Part shown: positions 43,827-56,235 of the stretch, piece after piece
Layout of the letters: every line of letters starts with the position of its first letter
Position numbering within the stretch: the stretch's first letter is position 1
NCBI GenBank assembly: GCA_036873755.1
Contig: JAVTVY010036974.1
Span: 62,001-126,000 of the forward strand
Direction of reading: 5' to 3'
DNA length: 64,000 nucleotides
Source: Hanleya hanleyi
Taxonomy: Eukaryota > Mollusca > Polyplacophora > Lepidopleurida > Hanleyidae
Notes under the pieces: generated by a model
Seen by the model: the letters and a program-made list of their open reading frames with translations, nothing else
Told to the model about the DNA's origin: nothing
Database searches by the model: none
Translations under genes and position numbers: made by a program

Positions 43827-45420
43827 TCATTTTTGTGTCACAGACGTGTGCCAACAAACATGTACATGCAGATGATCACATATTTGCACATCCATTTACA
43901 AAACTATAGATACACACACATCAAAATATATACAGACGTTTAGGAAGTAATCTCTTGCTCATTATAGACCTTATGGTACCTAGTTCTAGCCTGAAGCTCA
44001 CACGAGTAATCTACTGCTGCTGACTATTAAAATGTTTGTTAAAAAGTATCCATTTTCTATTAAATTTATCCAATGTATTTTCCATATTTGCTATATATTT
44101 CTCGGTATTATAGTGTTTCTGAATGATCTGCAATAACGCTTTTATGTGTACTTTAGATTTGTGCAATTTTGAATTATATATATAATTTTTAGTAAGCAGC
44201 ATCAGATTATTCATGACTTCTTGTCTTTTACCCCAACCAAGTACAATTCGATCAGCAGTTATAGACCCTCTTAATTTTGCTACTTCTTTGCACCACTTTT
44301 CTAAATCGGTCCACAGCTTTTTGACAGTTTCACATTCTATAAATATATGTTCTATTGTTTCTACAAAGGCTTTACAAACTTCACAAATATCACTCTCTGA
44401 TTTACCAATCTTGTATAAAAACAGTTGGTGCTTAGTATTCTATGCAAGAATCTAAATTGTAGATCTATTAGTGTAGTAGAGCCAGTACACCGTCTGATGC
44501 TGGCAAATGTGTTGTTCCATACAATATCTTCTTTTTTGTAAATACTTCTCCCATGTACTACAAGCTGTGGGGTTGAAACACCTATCGTCATTCAATATAT
44601 CATAATAGTTTCTGCATCCCTTCGCTTGCCTTACCAGAAACTCAATATACTGTGTAATACGGGGGCTGGTTCTCAAAATACGCGAGTAGTTTTCTTCCAC
44701 ATTCTTTGTCCATTTCTTGGGTATATATAGATTTGATTAATTGGTTATAGTCCAAAAAGGTCCCCTTTATGCCATACCATGTTTTTAGCTCGACTAAACT
44801 CATTATTTTACCTTCTATATTGATTATGTCCCTTAGATTTTTGATACCATGGTTATACCAGTTTTCTATAAAAAGATTGGGTATCCGGAAATGGTGATTG
44901 TACCAAAGCGGTTCGTTGTATATATTGTCGAGCGTTTTATTTTTCATTGCCTTTTGGACGTGATGCCAGGCTTGGAGGGTGTCTTTCCAAAAAGGGTTTT
45001 CTAGATCACGCGTGACTACCCTTGAGTACTCGGGGCCAAGGTTACATATGTTTTCATAATACTTTCCACCGAGAAGACTTTGCCACTTTCCTTTCTGTAG
45101 TATTTTTTTGTCCATGAGGTTTTTAATGCCTGTACAAAAAATTTCAAGTTAACCATTCTCAGTCCTCCATATTTATAGTCTTGTGTTATTACGTCTCTTT
45201 TTATTCGATCGCTACCTTCATTCCAAACAGGTTAGTATTCAGTTCTTTCATAGTGTTTTCTGGTGGGTTTGGCAAGGCAAGGAAGAGATGCACAAGCTTT
45301 GACAGTGCTGTAGATTTGATGACCGTTATCTTTCCCAGTAGCGTAAGGTTACGAAGTTTCCACCTCGACAGCTCTTTTTTCAAATCATTCATTTTAGACA
45401 GATAGTTGACTATACTTTAT
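43781..45420 (-). mobile_element. 5'-truncated L1-like LINE with poly(A) and 9-bp duplication
   Basis: The minus strand carries the C-terminal part of a LINE ORF2, a short 3' region and a poly(A) tail (a T-run of about 40 at 43,785-43,824). AATTAATTA flanks it at 43,772-43,780 and 45,421-45,429, which fits a target duplication. The structure is that of a typical 5'-truncated insertion. Confidence 0.85.
44011..45410 (-). pseudogene. LINE ORF2 C-terminal region (frameshifted)
   Basis: Post-RT segment MNDLKKELSRWKLRNLTLLG, ITVIKSTALSKLVHLFLALP and NPPENTMKELNTNLF is typical of L1/Tx1-type LINEs. A frame change near 45,213 leads into SDRIKRDVITQDYKYGGLRM and SWTKKILQKGKWQSLLGGKY, continuing to about 44,642. 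Further shifts lead to a Cys/His-containing end (CEVCKAFVETIEHIFIE, about 44,390) and a lysine-rich C-terminus ending FNKHFNSQQQ at 44,011. The RT catalytic core itself lies upstream of the truncation. Inactive. Confidence 0.8.
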
Positions 45421-45555
45421 AATTAATTACAGGCTATATATTTTTGAATATTTTTGATGGAGAAATGCCGAAATTAATATAAAACGACGGGAAAGCGATC
45501 ACATATTAAACGATAAAAATGGATCTCGAACCCAGAACGACGAAAAACGCCTATT

Positions 45556-47376
45556 GGTCCGTGTAACCTTGCACAATTCAATTTTCCTTTTTTGTTTTTG
45601 TAATCTCAAATTCAAAAATTGAAATTTGACCGTCAATTTTCAATTTTCGTTTTTTTGTTTTTGGTTTCTCAAAATCAAAAACTGAAATTTGTGCATCCAT
45701 TTTCAAGTTTTGATTTTGGGATTACAAACAAAAATTGACTGTCAATTTTCGTTTTTCGTTTTGCTTCACGCAAAAATGAAAATCGAATATTGAAAATTGC
45801 CTCGACTTGTCCGTTTTTCGTTTATTGATTTTAACTTTTGACGTATCAATGTTAAGTTCACACGCGGAAAGGTTATGAATTCACTTCCGAAACGGCGAGT
45901 AGAATAGAAAACGCAAATCGTGTCGTATAAGAGGTGTGGAGCGTGAGAGGCATGTGGCCCACCAGACCATCCTCGCGAGCCAGTGTATCGATCGATTTGT
46001 TAGGGTATCTATATACTGATTTTGGAAAAAAAAAGATGAAGAAGTACCCTCTAAATCAAACCAATCAGTGAACAGGCTCAGCTAGCTCATTACGCCAATC
46101 CACTGCAAAGTTTGAGACGTGACAGGTTTGAATTTCATCGCTGGCATAACTACTTTGTCAGGCTGAAATCGACATCGAGAGTCAAAGCAAAAACCGCCGG
46201 CTTGGGATACCAACAAATTCAAAATAACCTTGGGAGATGAAATGTTCGAGATTTAAGCAACGACTCAAGAACTCACTCGAATCACCAAAAATGTCCAGGT
46301 AAACCCTTTGCGAGGAATTACGATTATGTCTGGACAGGTGGCATCCCACTGTTCTCATTGGTTATTGGCATTGAGGCTTTAGCCAATCAGGACCTAGTCT
46401 TAGATTCCCTCAGTTCTAAAAATATATGTTTAGAGCGCTATGAAGACGAACAGCATTCACGCACACAACCGCTATTTGTGGTAATGATTTAAAATATAGT
46501 ACTTATAAAGATACCAACAAAGATGTAATACCAATAAGAATAGGCATCACGGTGATGGGCCTCGAAATCCGTATATGGCAAGCGGCCCGTAACCACCATT
46601 TCAAACAAGCACACAACCGCCACGATTGACGCCAGACGTCTGAATGCTCCAACACTTCAGGTCCAATCTCCCTTCTCTATTTTTGGGACCTGGTCCGATC
46701 TTCCTTCTCTATTTTGGGGACAAGCTGGATGCTCGTCACCGTTCAGCGCCAAAAACGCTTCAACGCTTTAATTGTGGGTGTCAAACGCTTCAATGCATCG
46801 ACGCGGAGAGTTCCTTTGGGGGTTTTGATTAGGGAACCCACGTATTTATTATATTACCCTACTTTAATGAAACTCCCATGTGTATCAACCCCGCTGTTCG
46901 CACATATGCCTACTCCATCATACACATGCGCAGTTGGCCCATTATAACCTAGCTCGAATGCCTGGCTCCTGGGGTCTATAGTGTAGTGAAACTCCCATAT
47001 CTTTCACCCTGCTGGTTTTCCATTTTATGCTCCACACCTGCCTATACAACCCGGTTTGCGCTTTCCATACTACTCCGCGGACCCAAAGTGATATCAAAAG
47101 CCTTGCGCGTGCGCAGTTAACATTGGCACGTCAAAGTTACAATCCAAAAAGAAAAAACGGACAAGTCGAGCCAATTTTCAATATTTTATTTTCATTTTTG
47201 CGCGAAGTGAAACGAAAAACGAAAATTGAAAATTGAATGTCAAATTTCAATTTTTGATTTTGAGAAACCGAAAACGAAAAACGAAAATTAAAAATTGACG
47301 GTCAATTTTCAAGTTTTGATTTTTAGAAACCAAAAACAAAAACCAAAATATAACTGTGCAAGGATACATGGACCCC
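45556..47376. mobile_element. 1.8-kb foldback element with poly-pyrimidine/purine arms
   Basis: Left arm about 45,556-45,815 ('ggtccgtgtaaccttgcaca', then alternating 'aattttcgtttttt' blocks) is inverted at about 47,150-47,376 ('tgtgcaaggatacatggacc' end). The centre (45,820-47,150) holds no recognised gene. Confidence 0.75.
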
Positions 47377-47590
47377 TAATGAGCTAACAGATATCCTTAT
47401 AATTCCCAGATTAGTAAACACATTTTTGTCAAAAAGGCTACAATTAAAATAATTTTAATTTCACTTTTTTAGTGATCAAGGCAAGTCAGAACCAAAATAT
47501 ACTTATGTATGAAATGTAATGATAAATTGAATGAATTGATTTTTATTCTGGTTCTTGGCTGCATACTACACAAAAATCTATCCTAATGTA

Positions 47591-48812
47591 TGAGGCGCCG
47601 TTTGTCACTTTCTGATTTAATCTACTGATTTATAAATATCGGGTATTTAGCAGTCGGATATGTAAATGTGCATAAAATGAGCGTGAAATAAACACCGACT
47701 TTAGTCAATTTTAAATCCTATATCAGCGAATAAAATCCGAGAAATATTTATAAATACCTATATTAGATTTCAAGATATATATATCTCTCGTTGTGTTATT
47801 TCTGGGATATAAATTCCTCCACAATATATATATATATATTCCTGACAAACGATTTCTTATTTATATATCCGAGGTAACGTATCTTACTGATATATAAATA
47901 TTTCAAAATGTGCTGTTGGGTATATATATATATATCCAGTCTTCGTCTAACTCCGGATTTACAAATACTGAACTGAGAAAGTCTCATATATAGATATCCC
48001 ATTTATAGTATGCTAATAGTATGCTGATGAGTCTCAAAAACCGATGACGTCGTCGGTTTTGGTGTTGGTTTAGATCATATTGTCTATTTCGTGTTTCAGG
48101 TGACAAAAGTCCTTGTGATCCGTGGGCAAGACATAATGAATACTAATAATAATATCTTTCTATAAATTCTGTGCTTCTGCGAATAACGCTGGTTAAAAGT
48201 AAGAAGTACCTGAATGAATTTGCCCGATAATATTCACAGATGACCCACAAATAAGCGTGTGTTTACAATACCGCACATGAGAATCTGCGGAATGATTGAG
48301 CGGTGTTTGCCGACCCTTGGTACACTTGAAGAGGCTTAGTGTGACATCATCATTTTTGCGGTAAACGTATCGTAACTCATTAGCATATTATAACTGGGAT
48401 ATCTATATATGAGACTTTCTCAGTTCAGTATTTGTAAATCCGGAGTTAGATGAAGATGGATATACATTTTTAAATATTTATATATCAGTAAGATACGTTA
48501 CCTTGGATATATAAATAAGAAATCCTTTATCAGGAATATATATATATATGGTGGAGAAATTTATATCCCAGAAATAACACAACGAGAGATATATATATCT
48601 TGAAATCCAAAATAGGTATTTATAAATTTTTCTCGGATTTTATTCGCTGATATAGGATTTAAAATTGACTGAACTTGGTGTTTATTTCACGCTCATTTTT
48701 TGCAAATTTATATATCCGACTGCTAAATACCCGATATTTATATATCCGACTGCTAAATACCCGATATTTATAAATCAGTAGATTAAATCAGAAAGTGACA
48801 AACGGCGCCTCA
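47591..48812. mobile_element. 1.22-kb snapback element, probable TA duplication
   Basis: Ends TGAGGCGCCGTTTGTCAC and GTGACAAACGGCGCCTCA, each next to TA (47,589-47,590; 48,813-48,814). Arms of about 410 bp (47,591-48,000; 48,398-48,812) pair closely with 'atatatat' tracts. The loop is about 395 bp and non-coding. The ends and TA suggest a Tc1/mariner-type MITE. Confidence 0.8.
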
Positions 48813-49322
48813 TACTAATGGACTTAAAATACATCCAATTTATTGAAAATGAACTTTTGCTGCGTTTTTAACTTGCAATTCTATCCTTGCTTGCAACACA
48901 ATTACCTAGTTTACCCTAAATATTGAAACCTAAGTATATGTACTCGGGGATATTGCTCCAAAAATAACACTTCCACAACATTTTTTCCACAGGGCCTAGT
49001 TATGGACCGATGACCAGGGGGACCATGGCTCTTTCTCTCGAAATCGGTAGTTTTGAAGATGATCAAAAATATATAATATACCGATAGCGGAAGTGATAAT
49101 TTTCACTGCACGGAACTGCGTGTTGTCACTTTTTCTCGATATTAGTGCTGATCAATTAGTGCATGTAATCAATCACTGCACAGTTTCTCACGAAAACTGA
49201 ACAGTATTGCTGCCTTAAATGTACATGTATATACAGGGTGTAAATCCGAGCGTTCATATCATATTTACGAATTCGGTATATAGCTGTTATACTACATTGT
49301 AATATTGTTATGTAATAATAAC
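48813..49322. other. No feature recognised (probable intron or intergenic)
   Basis: Downstream of the guanylate cyclase exon on the minus strand. I could not find the next exon here. Confidence 0.5.
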
Positions 49323-49421
49323 CTTCTCCGCTGGACTCCATCCTAGATGCGGTGTTAACTGTGTCACCAAATAGACAGTATCGGGGCATCTTCATACCAA
49401 CCACGCCGGCTACACATGATC
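49323..49421 (-). CDS. Receptor-type guanylate cyclase exon (catalytic domain)
   Basis: The minus strand reads [20 protein letters not shown] then [12 protein letters not shown]. This is the signature segment of class III nucleotide cyclases, and the [20 protein letters not shown] text points to membrane-receptor guanylate cyclases (natriuretic-peptide-receptor type), which make cGMP from GTP. The exon is bounded by a good acceptor (TTTCATTTCCAG ending 49,422) and a GT donor (at 49,322-49,321). It is 99 bases long and phase 1 on both sides. Key family residues are intact, so it may belong to a live host gene whose other exons are outside or unrecognised. Confidence 0.8.
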
Positions 49422-49439
49422 CTGGAAATGAAAATGATA

Positions 49440-51397
49440 TTGCGAGCTCAACAGATTTTAAATGTACGGATAATATTTCGAAAAAAATTATGTCATCAGT
49501 TATACCTGGAATTTGAATAGTATCATACATGAGCATGCTCTCATTTCCAATTACATATGTATTCCTATGGCTGGAGTGCCAAATCTTTGCACACCGATAT
49601 ATAGTTGAGACAGGATCTGCTGATGGCGGCTGTGATGATACAATCAAATAGGTATCTTTCGACCGAGTATACTGACCGAAAAAAAAACACACACAATTTC
49701 CTCCTGCTCAGTAAAGAAAATCACTACTTCATATTGAACATATACATTTCTGGTCCTTTTGAGACAGAAATTCACCACAAAGTTCAAGAAAAACGTGAGT
49801 GTCAGCCCTGAACTCTTTACGTTTCTAACGTAATTACGAATTACCGTTATTTCACAATAAATGTATGTTCGAGTTTACAGTATATTTAATCGTAAACATA
49901 TATTCTGTATATTGAACTGTGATATTTCTGTTCACTGGAATGGGTAACTGCGCACAATCATGACATAAAATTCCTGTTTTGTCTAAACGTAGCTCGATAT
50001 CTTTGCATACGAAACGCCCAGTTGCAGGACACATCTGACACCTGCAGCTGCGTTGTCAACATTCAGAGCATTATCAGAACATACAATGGGAGAGACGCGG
50101 CGGACAGCTTTATCGGCCTACAATACGGTTTGCTTTTGGTTTTATAAATCCTATATTCGTGTAATAATTTCACAGATTCGTTTCGTGATTATTTACGAAA
50201 CTTGTGACCGCATTTGTAAACACGAAGAGCTGAAATACGCAAACGAGCAATGGTCATTTCGGTCTTCCATTGACGTACTTTTCCACGGGACCGATAACTG
50301 TAGACAACGATATCACGTAATTACACAGTTTAAATGATGTCAAAAACCGTAACTGTAAATTACAGTGCAATACGGTGCAACATTTCACAGTTTTAAGGCA
50401 TGCGAAAAAGCGGTAATTGTAAAATACGGTGCAACGCATTTTTACAGTTGAATGTACTGGCACCTTTTCTGACAGTACATTTAACTATGAATTTACGGTG
50501 TGGTTTATAACAGTGCCGTACGGATATCTCTACTCCCCCGTACTCAGATTACACAGGATTAATATATTGCAGCCCCCGAAAAGGTGAGTGTGACATTTCA
50601 TCCTAATTGTGCCATTCCCAATATGTCAAGTTAGGGCTCCATTTGAAGATGGTCGAACTGCAATATTCATAGAATAGTGACCCGTTTTGGAGAACATCGG
50701 TACCGTAGGGTCAGTTGATAGGCAGTATCCATAACGTATGGTATAGCCACCAATTCTACTCGTAGCTCTATATATATAACCAAACGAATAAAGAAGAAAC
50801 AAATGAGTGAAAATGGATTAACTTGTGCGTAAACCATTGCCTGCTTCGGGCTATCAATTATGGTACAAAGACTCAATTGCAACGGTGACAATATTATTTT
50901 AACCTCGGAGATATATAAACATGTGAAGGTTATCTCCAGGAGGAAAGTGATTGTGAACGTTCCTGGAATATGATAAAAAAAATGCTGAAAGACGAACAGC
51001 TTTAAAATCACTTCACCTATTGATTGTCGAGTATTTTTAGCCCACAATATTATTTCTTGTGTGAGGGAAATTCATTGTCAGTCCCGTTTCACAAAATACC
51101 CCATGTATCGTAAAAACTGTATCGTCGCTCAATGACATGGGCGAAAAGCAACTGCTGGTGATGACGTCACCATCGACAGGTCTGAAGCCGGCATGGGGCC
51201 ACCGGTGGTAAAAAAATCAAAAACTGTCCCAATGTCAGCAAAGGCAAGCAAGTGGTAAAACATTGAGGACTTTATCAAACAAACATCAAACTTCATCCAT
51301 CATGACATGCAGGTGTTCCGACTAGACGGTTTAGATCACCCATGCGAAATAGCACTCCAATTGGCTATAGTCCAAAGCGGGACCTGTTGGAACCGGT
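49440..51397. other. No feature recognised
   Basis: Probably intron or intergenic. Around 50,340-50,520 there are several short repeats of 'gtaa(c/t)tgtaaa(t/a)tac' and 'acggtgcaac'. No other cyclase exon was identified. Confidence 0.5.
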
Positions 51398-51942
51398 TTA
51401 ACCCTATCTGGCCTGGGCGATTTGGGGTGTCTAAATATTTTCGCTATCGCTAAGGCTAGAGGGCTGAAACTTACCACACTATATCCTTGGATCAAGCGCT
51501 ACAAGAAAATGTAAAAAAATCCAAGATGGCCGCCATGATGACGTCACTGTGACGTCATTTTCAAAAGAGCATTTTTGGACGATTTTGGGTCAAAATCTTG
51601 GAATTGTTGTTTTTTTCGCAAAAACTGCATGATAAATTAGTAAATAATAACCTCATATGAAATAAAATAGGTTTTACTCACTTTTCTGTACAGAAAAGCA
51701 AAATTTTTGAAGAAATATGACGAAAACATCACTTTCTGGTACCCCACATGGCCGCCATTTTGAATTTACCCATGATCCTCTGCTCGTGAGGTTATGCGAA
51801 TAGGCTTAAATGACCCCAATATGATAACCTATAACGTCACGAAGTTTCAGCTCTCCATTTTTTTGGCGTTCTGGAGATATCGCAGAAAGTTTGGTAGGGA
51901 GGCATTTTGCCCCCCCCCCTCCCCCAGGACTGGTAGGGTTAA
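51398..51942 (+). mobile_element. piggyBac-like TTAA MITE, copy P6
   Basis: TTAA-CCCTATCTGGCCTGGG ... CCAGGACTGGTAGGG-TTAA. Full-length-like interior with 'ccaagatggccgccatgatg', 'acgtcactgtgacgtcat' and 'atggccgccattttgaattt'. Non-coding. Confidence 0.85.
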
Positions 51943-52042
51943 TGGGGGAAGGGAGGGAGGGGGGAAAATCAGGGGGTGTTTCTTGGTGATGCTAAGACAT
52001 ATGGTTTCAGTAAAATGCATAGAATCGCGTTGAATCAATATG

Positions 52043-52313
52043 CTGAATTTTTGTGTAATTTTTGAAGAAATATGACGGAAAAACATCACTTTTCTGATAC
52101 CCCCCATGGCCGCCATTTTGAATTTACCCATGATCCTCTGCTCGGGGGGTCATGCAAATAGCCTCAAAATGACCCCAATATGATAATCGGAAAAGTCACG
52201 GAGTTTCAGCTCTCAATTTTTTGTCGTTCCGGAGATACGAGCAAAAAACCCAACGGGAGGGGGGGGAGGCGGAAAGTGCACCCCCCCCCCCCACCAAGGC
52301 CAAGTAGGGTTAA
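52043..52313 (+). mobile_element. piggyBac-like TTAA MITE, copy P7 (3' half)
   Basis: Matches the right half of P6 from 'tttttgaagaaatatgacgg' to a TTAA at 52,310-52,313 preceded by 'caccaaggccaagtaggg'. The left half is absent. Confidence 0.75.
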
Positions 52314-52970
52314 ACCACCCCTACATTAGGTGTTATTAAAGTGGGCGTTTGAAGCCAAATTTTCCTGTGCTATCTGGTCGCTTACGCGCCATCACGACCC
52401 TACGCCAAGCCAGGGCCCGGACAATTATTGGCGATTGAATCCCAAAGGCGATTTTTTAAGCTGACAGCAAAGACACTCTCTGTCTCACATTTCTAACGCA
52501 ATTTGATGAAGGATGCTCGATCCCTACTGTTTCAATATCTCGGCGTTTTTCTTCATTAAACTATTTCAAAGATGTTTAATCGGTCATATTCGTACACTTT
52601 CGCCTTTGTCCAAGAGTGAACCAGAAAGAATACAATCGAATTTGTGTTCATAACACATGTAGAGTCTGAGTGATGGTGGTGGATTTGCTGATTTTCTTTA
52701 TTGGCATGGTGATTCAGTTCGAGTAGGCCGAAATCTCAGTGATTACGCCTTCCTGATCTGCGCATTTCTTTGAAATTGTAGTGTGCGGGTCGATTCTCAT
52801 ACGGGTTTTGCGAATGAAATGAAACTGAATATGATTCATCGTTTCAATGTAGACGAGTTTGGAGGTATTTCTGCGCACATCCGTTCTCAAAACGAGGTCA
52901 GCGCTGCGTCACCATGGCATTCATGGTAATTGACGTAGCTCAGGAAAGTTTGCGGGGCGACGGTTTACTG
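52314..52970. other. No feature recognised
   Basis: Unremarkable sequence between P7 and the first 2.1-kb LTR-like element. Confidence 0.5.
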
Positions 52971-52973
52971 TAA

Positions 52974-53638
52974 GGGTGCACTCCACACCTAAATGATGTG
53001 CGGCTAAAAACAGGCATGGGTTCGGGTCTTCGACCTTAAATATATGTAAAATCCTTAACAAAACCCCTGTAAAAGTATATATTTCCCGAATGGGCACACT
53101 CATGTCATTATGCCAGGGGAGAATTGAGCTATTGAAATTGAAAAGGAAAGACATGCAATCCTCCTTAAACCTTTTTCAACTTTTTTGAAAAACTCCATAA
53201 AATGTATTAAAATGTGTCAAATTCGACACACATCCCAGAGAAAACGTACGAAATGATTTTGTTTTTATGCATGTTAGAATGTTTCACGTCTAACGGACAT
53301 TTTAAAATGGAGAAAACAAGAAAACTCGTTTTTTTTGTCGAATTTTATCGCCATAAAGGAATCATCATTTTCGCTCCCCGAAATAGTGAGGATTTTGGCC
53401 TGCCAGATATTCAATTCAGGAAACGATTAACTCTGTAGTGGCGCGCAGGTGCGATCAGCAAGCAATTGTTATATCCTCGTTTGGAGAAATGGTTACGTCC
53501 AGCAGGGTGATACTATAGATATCAGTTAGTAGAAAGGAAAGAAGAATTACCATGCTGTCAAAAACAAGCGACCTTCCTTACTATGAAATTAGGGAGGGGC
53601 CACTTTGTGCGAAACTGTGGCAAATGTGGAGTGCACCC
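52974..53638. repeat. Left terminal direct repeat, composite copy 1
   Basis: About 665 bp, beginning GGGTGCACTCCACACC and ending in its inverse. Shares copy-1-specific variants with 54,408-55,079 ('gggtcttcgaccttaaatat'). Confidence 0.85.
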
Positions 53639-54407
53639 TTAAAGGCTATGGTGTTTTCTCAGAATTTCTGTTCTCAAGGCTTTGCCAATCTGGGAGTGTT
53701 TGCGGGTTTCTTGGTATAGGACACTTGCTTGTAGTATGCAGATTTATCGGATATCCCGTCAATTACTTTCCCCCTACCCCATCTTTGTTTTTGCGATTGT
53801 TGCAGAAAAATCACGAGTTTACGATCCCAATAAGAATATCGTAGCATTATGCTTCGACTGTGACAATGAAACCCATGTACAAAGATCGAGAGTGTTGACC
53901 AGCTTTCGAATGAGGCATGAGGAGCAAAATAAACGCAAAAATAGCTGAAATTCGAGCCAAATTGTCAATGATTTTTCATTCTGACTTTTCTAAAAGATTG
54001 GGGGGTGGGAGTACAAACATCGATATAAAAGGGACAAAACCAGCATAATACGCTCTCATTCACTTTAGATCAGGGTGCTGGTGTGATCCTTGTTGGAAAT
54101 TAATCACATTGACATTCACATTGGCAATAATGGGACATACAGGTCACTAATCGTAACATATATGCCTAATCAAGGGGAGGTAATTCTGTATAGGTCCATA
54201 TAGCATATATGCAAGGTGAGTGCTATCATACCATGTAGTATGCATAAAATCGAAGCATTTCTGACTAAGATAAATGAACTTTACCATCCCGTTCCATGTC
54301 AAGTCATCACAAGGTCCGAATAAGCGATTTTAACGAGTGTAGTGTAGGAGAACATACAATATTTGACCTACTCGTGTATTATAACCGTGCAATGGAGCCT
54401 ACATTAA

Positions 54408-55079
54408 GGGTGAACTCCACACCTACATGATGTGCGGCTAAAAAAAGCATGGGTTCGGGTCTTCGACCTTAAATATATGTAAAATTCTTAACAAAACCCC
54501 TGTAAAAGTATATATTTTCCGAATGGGCACACTCTGCCATTATTCCAGGAGACAATTGAGCTGTTGAAATTGAAAAGGAAAGACGTGCAATCCTCCTTAA
54601 ACCTTTTTTAACTATTCTGAAGAACTCCATAAAATGTATGAAAATGTGTCAAATTCGACCCACATCCCAGAGAAAACGTACGAAATGATTTTGTTTTTAT
54701 GCATGTTAGAATGTTTCCCGTCCAACGGACATTTTAAAATGGAGAAAAAACTGGGGGTCGACCTACTCATTTTTTGTCAAATTTTATCGCCATAAAGGAA
54801 TCATCATTTCGCTCCCCGAAATAGTGAGGATTTTGGCCTGCCAGGTATTCAATTCCGGAAACGATTAACTCTGTAGTGGCGCGTATAGGTGCGATCAGCA
54901 AGCAATTGTTATATCCTCGTTTGGAGAAATGGATACGTCCAGCAGGGTGATACTATAGATATCAGTTAGTAGAAAGGAAAGAAAAATTACCATGCTGTCA
55001 AAAACAGGCGAACTTCCTTATTATGAAATTAGGGAGGGGGCCACTTTGTGCGAAACCGTAGCAAGTGTGGAGTGAACCC
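54408..55079. repeat. Right terminal direct repeat, composite copy 1
   Basis: 672 bp in the same orientation as the left repeat; ends GGGTGAACTCC and GGAGTGAACCC. Confidence 0.85.
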
Positions 55080-55082
55080 TAA

Positions 55083-56235
55083 CATTTTAACGTCGTGTAT
55101 TGTAACGTTGAAAAGAGACGTTCATTTTTCCAAACGCCAAAACTGTTGTGCACGAAAAGCCGATATATATATATATAAAGGAACGGTGAATGGGCTATTT
55201 CGCTGGCTATTTCGCTATTTCTAACTTTCACATAGTCTTTAGAAAGGTACAGGTGCACAGGTATCCGCCTTTGCCCCAACCTTCTTGTCACCGATTGAGC
55301 AAAAGGTGAAGAGCTGTCTGAAATATAGCCAAGTTCGTGAAATAGTTACTTCTACAGCCTTGATCAATCACGAGGATATATACGGAAGATCGTCGATGTA
55401 AATGTTACCGGTCTCTATACTTGTTGGGAGGGGATTTATCACACGAGCCAAGAGATCGTGTACACAGAGTGAATGCATTTATCACCTTTGACAAACAAAC
55501 GACATTTTCTTCAAAAACAGTTGCAACTTTCTCTTCAAGCTGTTTGATAAACATCTAGACATTTTGCCCAATCTCCCGTAGGTTTGGTAGTGTAATGACG
55601 CTAGTTTTATATTTGTGACAGACTGTAGTTTTTGACGTCTTGATTGTGACGTCACACCTTGTGATGGTTCCAGGGTTGCTGATATTAACAGTTGATGTAT
55701 TTCTTCACTGCAATACAGAGTGTAGATAGACATAGGGAATATTATAATACAGTGGAGTATATTATGTACAGAAGAGCTTAGTAGTGCCACAAGGCTATGG
55801 ATTATGGATTACGGATTCACGGGTCTCCGTAATTAACCGTAGATCTGGTGAATTCTGTTGTTTGTTATATCTTTGTGATACCAACCAGGCCTGCAGATAT
55901 CGATGACATTACATTGGTGTCAATAAGTGGAATTTCCTCTAGAACCCAGGGGACAATTTTGAGGAAAATGGAACTCTGCACAGACACGTACGACGATGGG
56001 GTCCAGTTCCCGTCAACTTCATCAAGTACACATTGGTGAGATCGTTTCAACCACTGCATATTGACTGAAATAATTCACTGAAATTATCCCAGCATCATCT
56101 TACTGATAGTTTTCCGGGAGTTGAAGACTCTGATACATAGTAAATATTTTATTTGCAAAAAAAATTAGGATTTGAATAGACTGTTTCCCGCCCCACCCAC
56201 CCACGGTACGCTCTATAAATCAGCAACAACAGCAA
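55083..56235. other. No feature recognised
   Basis: Short ORFs (for example 55,790-55,482 minus) without recognisable motifs. Confidence 0.5.

Larger units (their letters stand above)
52974..55079. mobile_element. 2.1-kb LTR-like composite element, copy 1
   Basis: Direct terminal repeats 52,974-53,638 and 54,408-55,079 flank a 769-bp non-coding centre. Each terminal repeat starts GGGTG(C/A)A and ends with its inverse. TAA lies on both outer sides (52,971-52,973; 55,080-55,082), which suggests the whole 2.1 kb inserted as a unit. Small ORFs inside have no family resemblance. Confidence 0.8.

Noticed and set aside
48020..48065. Possible hammerhead ribozyme (CTGATGAG in the snapback loop)
   Set aside because: No matching CGAAA strand or flanking stems at the right distance.
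49156..49692. 178-residue minus-strand ORF around the cyclase exon
   Set aside because: Only the 99-bp segment between splice sites has family similarity; flanks read as intron.
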